A stretch of 64,000 nt of DNA from Lepidodermella squamata (lineage: Eukaryota; Gastrotricha): assembly GCA_047495785.1 (NCBI GenBank), contig JBLDXI010000054.1:4154001-4218000 (forward strand). Reading direction: 5' to 3'. The notes under the pieces were generated by a model that saw only the letters and a program-made list of their open reading frames with translations, did no database searches and was not told where the DNA came from. Below are positions 57,605 through 64,000 of this stretch, in pieces. A program made the translations under genes and the position numbers. Positions within the stretch are counted from its first letter, which is position 1, and each line of letters begins with the position of its first letter.

Positions 57605-60600
57605 TTATGAACACAAACACTTAGTACGATCCTTCTTTCGTTTGCTCGATGTGCTTTCGCCTCGAACAAGGTTGGCAACACTACCGGCAACCCGCTGATG
57701 GAAAACTTCAGCTGGGTGGCTATCAGCCGGCAAGCGCGAAGATGAACTTTCATCAGCAGCTGAGGCCGTGGTTTCGGCAGTCGAATTCGAAGGCTTCCTG
57801 AGCCGCAGTGAAAACTTTCCAATATGAAATTTACCACGCCTTTTACCAGGCGTCGGCGAGGTAACCGTCGAAAAGCTTTCAGCAGCGCTGTCCGGGTCAA
57901 CAGGTATTTCAAGGGTCTTTTTCATAGTTTTAGGGCTCAACAGAGGCGTTTCTTCGGTAGATGGGATTCGCAGCGTCAACGTTGGAGCTTCGCGAATAGT
58001 AATAACTGGTTGGTTTGTATCTTGCGACATCAGCAGTGGTTGGGTGTGATTGGCGTACTTATCCGAAAAAGCATTCTCGTCCGTTTCAAACTCTTCAAAG
58101 CCGACAAGGCCAGAATCCTGATCGCCAGCAGATGATGTAGCCCCGCTTTTATCACTCCTCGCTACCATTGGACTGGAGGCCCCGGAGCTGAAATATAGAG
58201 ATAAAATTAGCAAAATATTATTTCCCAAAATTTGATTCCTACCTGTGAGCTGCATCGCCCTTGCCCACTGGTGGGCTCAAAGATTTAGTACGCGATTCGT
58301 TAAGTGGAGTTTCAGGGGCTAATTGACTACTCATATTTGTTTTCGGCAATTTGAGGCTAGCACCGACCGAAGAATCAGCGCTGTTCGTGGAAAAACCAGG
58401 TAAAGGACTCGTAACCCTGGCTGGCTCTGGCTTTGAGTTGCCCGAATTCAAGGAAGGAGCAACAACCGGGGAGACGAAATCATCCTCTTCTTTCGCCAAA
58501 CAGATAGATGGGTCAATCGGGCTCGTTAAAGGCTGGCGAGTCGGTGGTGGCGGTGATCGCTGTCGTTTCCTCTGATAAGACAGCTGTTTACGCCGAAGAG
58601 TATTCGAGTCGAGCGATGGCAACGATCCTGTTTGATTCGTGCTCGATAGTACTGACAAATGATCCGTGTAATCGTAGCAATCGCCAACAATGCTGTCTTT
58701 AGTGCCTCTATCCAACTCGTCGCCATCCAATGCATCACTGCCAGCACAGTCTATGTCGCTATCAGCTTGATAATTACTGTTCGGAATATGAGCTTTGTGA
58801 CCCAAAAGGGTTGATTGAAGAAGACCAGTTCGATGTACAATCGGCAAAGTTCGGGTGGAAAGCGCCGCGATACCGTGCTGCACAAACTTTTGACTTGGTG
58901 GTGGCGACCAAAATGGTGAAGTTGACGAATTACTCTGCGACATAACTTCTGTAGAGGTTGACACTTTGCGTGCTCGGCTGTTGTCCATGAAACGAACTTC
59001 CAGTTTTTTCGATTTTCCGCGGCGGAAGCATCCATCGTTGACTATCACCCCATCGCCGATGAAAGTGGGCAGTGCTACTTTGTTCTGCATGAAATTAAGG
59101 GCCTTTGTAGCAACTTGCAGATTGCTGTTTGTCATATGAGCTCGCATCTTCGCCGAAAGATACTCGAACATTTCAGTGAGAGATTCGAATTCGGATGATG
59201 GATATGTAACAGGTGGACAGCTGAGTGCAGTATTGTCCTTGTTTTTCTTCCAGCTCGCCAACATTTCAGACAGAGACATGTGCTGATTCTCGCTAGCACT
59301 ACGGAAACTAGAAGGGAGAATAGGTAGAAAATTAGCAAAATAATTAAAAGAAACTATACCTCTTGAAGGCAATGCACATTGGCAAGCCACGAAGTTGTTC
59401 GATTAAGCGGGAGTAAAGATTTCGAGAAATTGAAACGCAGAAGAACCACAAGACGAGGGATACATTGGGTAGAGCATTCGAGGAGAATTCTGCTCTGTTC
59501 AGGCGCGATGAAACGCATATGCCGTCGTCTTTAGACAGCTCTACGCAAATTGACACTTCAAATGGCTCTTCACCGTTGCGATCAACTGAAAATCTGAGCA
59601 GCATTTTGCCATTGCTCATGTCGTGATCAACCAACATCAGGTCAGCCTTGTTACGGTGTGCCATGTAATATGATGGCAGAGCAGCGAGAATTCGCTGAAA
59701 CGACGATTCTAATATTGAGATTAGCTGGAAAAAATCAAATTTAAAAAATCAGAAAACTAAGTTTTTTCGCACAACGCACCTCTCCTGGGAATCCGAAATT
59801 GATAGTAAGCTGGCAATCATCAACGGCAAGCTCGGGCAGCCAATGAATAGGCCTTGTTAGGTGACAAAGGTGCGAGTAGAAATGCGGAAGTGTGTATACT
59901 CTTCGAATGAATGCACATCGATGAGCACCCAAAGGTAAAGGAGGCAAGACTTTGTCCCATGACGCGGGTGGCAAGGCGGAAGAGACGGGACAAAAGACAC
60001 CAAGCAGTCGCGACAAAGTTTCAAGCATTTCCAACTGGTCAGTGTCAGTGATTTTCCACAATGAGGGTAACATTCGCCCTAAGACCTGACCTCGCTCCAC
60101 CAAATTGACAATATTTTCGTCTAAGATGCCGTTGATAATATCAGGCAGTAAAGCATTTGCAGAATGAGAACAATTGGTGAGCTCGAGAAAGCGGGATGGG
60201 TCGATACAAATGAACGACTCCAATAACGAGGAAACAGATGACGTTAGGTAGCGGAAGTCGTAAATGACTCCGGCGTTGTGGAAGAAAGATGTCTCTCGTT
60301 CAACATCACTAGTCGGAATTCCAGCACGTTCGGCGTAATAAGCGAATTCTGCCCATGGCAATACAACAATCGAACGAAGACGTAATTGACGAATGTCTTC
60401 GTAAAGCTGCACCAAAGCTGGAGTCAATCGATGTGACAGTTGCGGGAAAAATGCCGAATTTTCAGAGCACCGTTTTAGGATGCTTTGTCTCAGCTCTGAT
60501 ATGCCTTGTCGTGAGCGGCAGGAAACAGGATGGACCAAATTTGATGTAGCTGGCGTCGTGTCAGATAAACGATTGAGAAAAATTACTTGACGTTGACAAA

Positions 60601-61951
60601 TCGGCGGCGATTTTCCGTCTTCAAAAAGTTTAGCAGATTCTTCAATGATTTCATCGGATAACTTTTTGGCTATGGAAGTTCTCAAATTCAACAGCTGGTT
60701 CAGCTTCTCTTCACAATACGCCATATTAGCGGTCAAGGAATCCGCGTTGAGAGCATCGGCATGTGTTCCGACGATTATTATGTTTGCTGATGGCACGCGA
60801 GCCCAAACAGAAAGAACATTACGAATCACCGAATCAACCCCTCCGCTGTCGGCAAGATCAAAGGCTACGATGTAAATTCCTTGTTCGATGAAAAAAATAT
60901 CTCCAAGAGCTGTGAAATCATCAGGTAGCTCCCATATTTCGAAAAGATATTTACCAGACATAGAGCCATTAGCTGACATCAACGCTGACGGATCCCATAA
61001 AGAAACGCCGCTAAAACCAGAGTTAGTTTGAGGGATGAGCAGCGGGTTATCAAAAGTCAAGCATTTTATGAGCGCTGACTTCCCAACCCCAGGCTCTCCA
61101 ATAACGAAGACTTTAATTCGATAAGTGAGTTGATAGTCGAGAAAATATGTCAGCAGTTGTTGAAATCCTTTGGGAGTGTACGCCTGGTGAACCATTTCTG
61201 AATCAGCAGCAACGGGATGAGTCAACTGCTTACATCCCAGTAGTTTCAGCTGCTTCAACTGCTGAAGGCAAACCACAGCGGATGGTAGCCTCTTTATGCC
61301 AGTGGCTTCCATGCTTATAGTTTGAAGGTTGGAGCAGCCTTTGGCTAGTGCAACCAGGGCAGTTTCTGTAATACCTGGACATTTATCGACACATATTTCT
61401 CTCAGCTCTTGATTTCGTGAAGCGACGGCTTCAACGCCAAGATCTGTGATTAACGTGCATTCACCAAAATCAGCTGACAGCAACGAGGAGCAATGTTTTG
61501 CCAGATCAGACAAGCCATGATCGCCAATCCTAGTCGATCGTAAAGAAATCGACCGCAGATTTCGACATGACTCCGCCACATTTGACAGTGAAGCGTCAGA
61601 AAAGGCCAGGCAATTGCTCAAGGTCAGGTTGGTTAACATCTGAAAATTCGAAATAAACCCGTCAATTACGGGCACTGACACGTGGTTTAATCGATTCAAG
61701 TTCAGCTTCGTGAGAGAGCCAGAGCCGCACATCCGCTGGAGTGCAAATATGTCATCGTCACCGACAACGTCTCGATCACCACTGCTACCATCAACTGTGA
61801 CGGCTTGTAAATTTACTAGTTTCCCAGCCACTGCATCGGCGAGTTTAGGGTCGATACTGCCTTCATGAACCACCAACTGCTTTACCAAATTTCCTCGTTT
61901 GATCAAGAAATCATTTACGCCTGCACTGCCTTTTTTAATCTCAAGGGACAT
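57605..61951 (-). CDS. Roco-family protein: leucine-rich repeats, Roc GTPase-like and COR domains, polybasic CaaX-like end
   Basis: Four minus-strand exons: 59780-61951, 59360-59724, 58243-59307 and 57605-58187, giving 1394 residues. Leucine-rich repeats of the cysteine-containing FBXL type occupy about 78-245 (LTNLTLSNCLAFSDASLSNV, LREICVDKCPGITETALVAL), with no F-box ahead of them. The Roc domain has a canonical P-loop GEPGVGKS (285-292) and THAD (396-399), but the expected DxGGQ of switch II is replaced by EIWELPDD. A COR-like region follows (AEFAYYAERAGIPTSDVERE; FHNAGVIYDFRYL). No kinase domain is present. The last 500 residues are disordered, Ser/Pro-rich, and end KRKKDRTKCLCS, a CaaX-like box after a polybasic stretch. 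Roco proteins (LRRK, MFHAS1, DAPK1 relatives) are signalling scaffolds. The ATG follows CCTCTTTAG directly. I know no named orthologue with this layout. Confidence 0.88.
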
Positions 61952-62750
61952 CTAAAGAGGTTCAAGAATATATTTACTTTCCTCTATCCTTTTCTTTTGC
62001 GATGTGTTGACACTTTCTATCCAGAGTTCTATCCAGAGTATCTATATTCTATATTCAAGATATATTCGTCTAATTGATAAGATGAAAGCTGGGGCAGAGT
62101 AAGCAATAAGCATTGAGGATCTAGGACTCGTTAATCGTCAACTGGCATAGTATCTCGCAGATCACAGAGCCTTTTCGTGTGGGTTCGAAATGAATTAGCA
62201 TTCAGCATTGAGGACAAGGGGCGTCAAGCGACGTCAAATGGAGTCAAGGAGGTAGGAGAGTTCAGAGCCAAAACTCAGCGCAAGGAGCAAGGAAGGAGAC
62301 ACTTTTCGCGGCATCATCAGTCAGCACCGGCAACAACTGACCGCACTAACTGAAAGAAAAACAGTAAGATTTTTAATAGCATCGGTGTATTTATGTCTAT
62401 TTCAATTCAATGAGTTTTTTGTCAAAATTATGGTAGTCAATATGTGTCAATACTTTATGAAAAAAATTGAAAATCCGGCGCATCTGATACGTTGTTTTGG
62501 GTATGATGATCGCGCTTAATCAAGATTGAATCATCTTGTTATTTCATGTCATCAGTCAGCTCTAATGCTCGTTAAAAGGGCTCGCTAATAATGTATTAGA
62601 AGCAGTAGACAGCGCTTTAATGGCAAAGCTAGCCAGTTTTAGGATTGCAACTGTTATATATTACTTACTTGCAAAGTACCTGTTTGCACTTTTTTCATTT
62701 TCAGTGTTTTAATTATGTTAGTGTTCAAACTGTTGTGATTTAGAAGGTTC
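61952..62750. promoter_or_regulatory. Divergent promoter region between Roco and TARS genes
   Basis: The two start codons point away from each other across 800 bases, so this interval must hold both promoters. It is moderately AT-rich, with a patch near 62200-62330 that is purine-rich. Acceptor-like sequences sit next to both start codons (CTCTTTAG at 61952 on the minus strand; GTGATTTAG ending at 62743 on the plus strand). No TATA box or known operator could be assigned. Confidence 0.5.
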
Positions 62751-64000
62751 ATGCTTTTTAAACGTTCCATTGGCTCAATTAGATTTGTTTTCACTCGTTT
62801 TTACTCTCGAAAAAGAATGTCAGACGCTGCAGTAGAATCGAGCCAACATGATGCAGCCGCTGGAGACAAGCCCAAGTCTCAGCCAAAAGTCTTCGAGGAA
62901 GTTTTTCCCTCGTATATTGAGCATCGTGAAAAGTTGTGGCAGAAACACAAAGCTGATTGTACGGCTCATCTGAGTAGGAAGGATAAGTCCTCGATCAAAG
63001 TAACCTACGAGTCAAAGGATGGGGAGAAAACGTTTGACGGTCTTTCATGGCAGACGACCCCCGCTGAAGTCCTAAAAAATCTTGACAAGAAGTTGTCTAA
63101 GGAGGCGATTATTGCTCGGGTTAACGGTGAATTGTGGGATCTTGAACGCCCTCTTGAAGGCGATTGCAAGTTAAAGGGATTGCGTTTCGAGGACGATGAA
63201 GAGGCTCAAGCTGTGTTTTGGCATTCCACTGCCCACGTTTTAGGAGAAGCGATGGAGCGCTATTACGGTGGCTTACTTTGCTACGGTCCACCAATTGAAA
63301 ATGGATTTTACTACGATATGTTTATGGATAATGGCAAGAGTGCAAGTGCCGACGATTTTGAACCTCTCGAAAAAATCATGACCAAAATTGTCACTGAGCG
63401 GCAACCATTTGAACGCCTCGAAATGACTCGCGATCAACTGCTGGAAATGTTTGATTACAACAAATTCAAATGTCGCATTATCCGGGAAAAGGTAATATTT
63501 ACCGCTTTTTTCGTAACGCAATAATAATTGATTGTTTACCTTTGCTCAGATCGATACCCCGACAACCACTGCATATAAATGTGGCACCTTGATTGATCTG
63601 TGCCGTGGACCTCATGTACCTAACACCGCTCTGTTGCGTGCTTTCAAGGTCACGAAGAACTCGTCTAGTTATTGGGAAGGCGATTGCAATGCCGAATCGT
63701 TGCAACGTGTCTACGGAATTTCTTTTCCCGAAAAGGATAAACTGAAGGAATGGGTGAAACTTCAAGAAGAAGCAGCCAAGCGAGATCATCGTCGTATTGG
63801 CCGAGAGCAGGAATTGTTCTTCTTCCACGAGCTCTCCCCTGGCAGTTGTTTCTTTATGCCCAAAGGTAATTATTGTCAAACTAAATTCTAGTCACCTTCA
63901 AGCGATTACCAAACGACTTAGGTGCCATTATCTACAACCGTTTGATGGAGTGGATTCGCGAAGAATACAAAAAGCGTGGCTACAGTGAAGTTATCTCGCC
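62751..64000 (+). CDS. TARS: Threonyl-tRNA synthetase (5' part, cut by window edge)
   Basis: Exons 62751-63491 and 63550-63865 are complete; a third begins at 63922 and runs off the window. The visible part covers the TGS domain ([18 protein letters not shown]), the editing domain ([41 protein letters not shown]) and the entry to the class II catalytic core ([20 protein letters not shown], then [12 protein letters not shown]). It attaches threonine to tRNA-Thr and hydrolyses mischarged Ser-tRNA-Thr. The longest start gives a basic, hydrophobic leader ([19 protein letters not shown]). A second in-frame Met at codon 23 (62817) gives the acidic-neutral [12 protein letters not shown], typical of the cytosolic enzyme. 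Dual mitochondrial and cytosolic forms by alternative starts are therefore likely (inference). Confidence 0.95.

Noticed and set aside
57605-61951. LRRK-type assignment for the Roco gene
   Set aside because: There is no kinase domain after COR; the C-terminal 500 residues are disordered and the repeats are FBXL-like.

Overview
The window is nuclear DNA from an animal, most likely an ecdysozoan invertebrate and possibly a nematode. Almost every gene I could read is broken by introns of about 45-60 bases with GT/AG ends. The families are animal ones: a TCF/LEF factor with HMG box and C-clamp, a p21-activated kinase, UBR3, a double-domain HDAC6, a patched-related (PTR) protein and an LDL-receptor-repeat protein. 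Several start codons follow directly on a 3' splice-site-like sequence, which suggests spliced-leader trans-splicing. The lineage is an inference; a tardigrade or another small invertebrate genome is not excluded.

Layout. 2.5-6.8 kb (+): TCF/LEF (Wnt effector). 8.7-10.8 kb (-): BORCS6-like subunit of the lysosome-positioning complex BORC. 11.7-13.8 kb (-): p21-activated kinase. 14.7-17.1 kb: debris of non-LTR retrotransposons in both orientations, with a five-unit minisatellite and palindromes. 17.7-19.3 kb: a tiny membrane-peptide gene (+) and an unrecognised nuclear-looking gene (-). 20.3-22.6 kb (-): LDLa/mucin-stalk membrane protein. 23.3-24.2 kb: a GC-rich island without convincing coding content. 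25.5-26.7 kb (-): an unrecognised 288-residue protein. 27-31 kb: mostly decayed or low-information sequence with two weak small genes. 31.2-35 kb (-): patched-related protein. 37.2-41.7 kb (-): CPT2, RPS14 and ISY1 packed head to tail. 41.7-42.7 kb (-): a decayed copy of class III alcohol dehydrogenase, directly beside the intact gene at 43-44.1 kb (-). 45.5-52.5 kb (-): UBR3 in 13 exons. 52.8-56.5 kb (-): HDAC6 in 9 exons. 57.6-62 kb (-): a Roco protein (LRR-Roc-COR) with a polybasic CaaX-like C-terminus. 62.75 kb to the window end (+): threonyl-tRNA synthetase, divergent from the Roco gene and cut by the window edge.

Most genes are housekeeping or signalling genes without an obvious shared pathway. 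Functional links that can be argued are UBR3 and HDAC6 (ubiquitin and protein quality control, same strand, 320 bases apart) and the compact ISY1-RPS14-CPT2 run, whose spacing would fit a polycistronic unit. The most unusual items are the Roco protein (degenerate switch II, possible lipid anchor), the first catalytic domain of HDAC6 (a glutamate where HDAC10 polyamine deacetylases carry their gatekeeper), the repeated acceptor-next-to-ATG pattern, the ADH5 pseudogene, and the threonyl-tRNA synthetase with two possible starts. Exon boundaries were read by eye from GT/AG signals, phase and family conservation, so individual junctions may be off.
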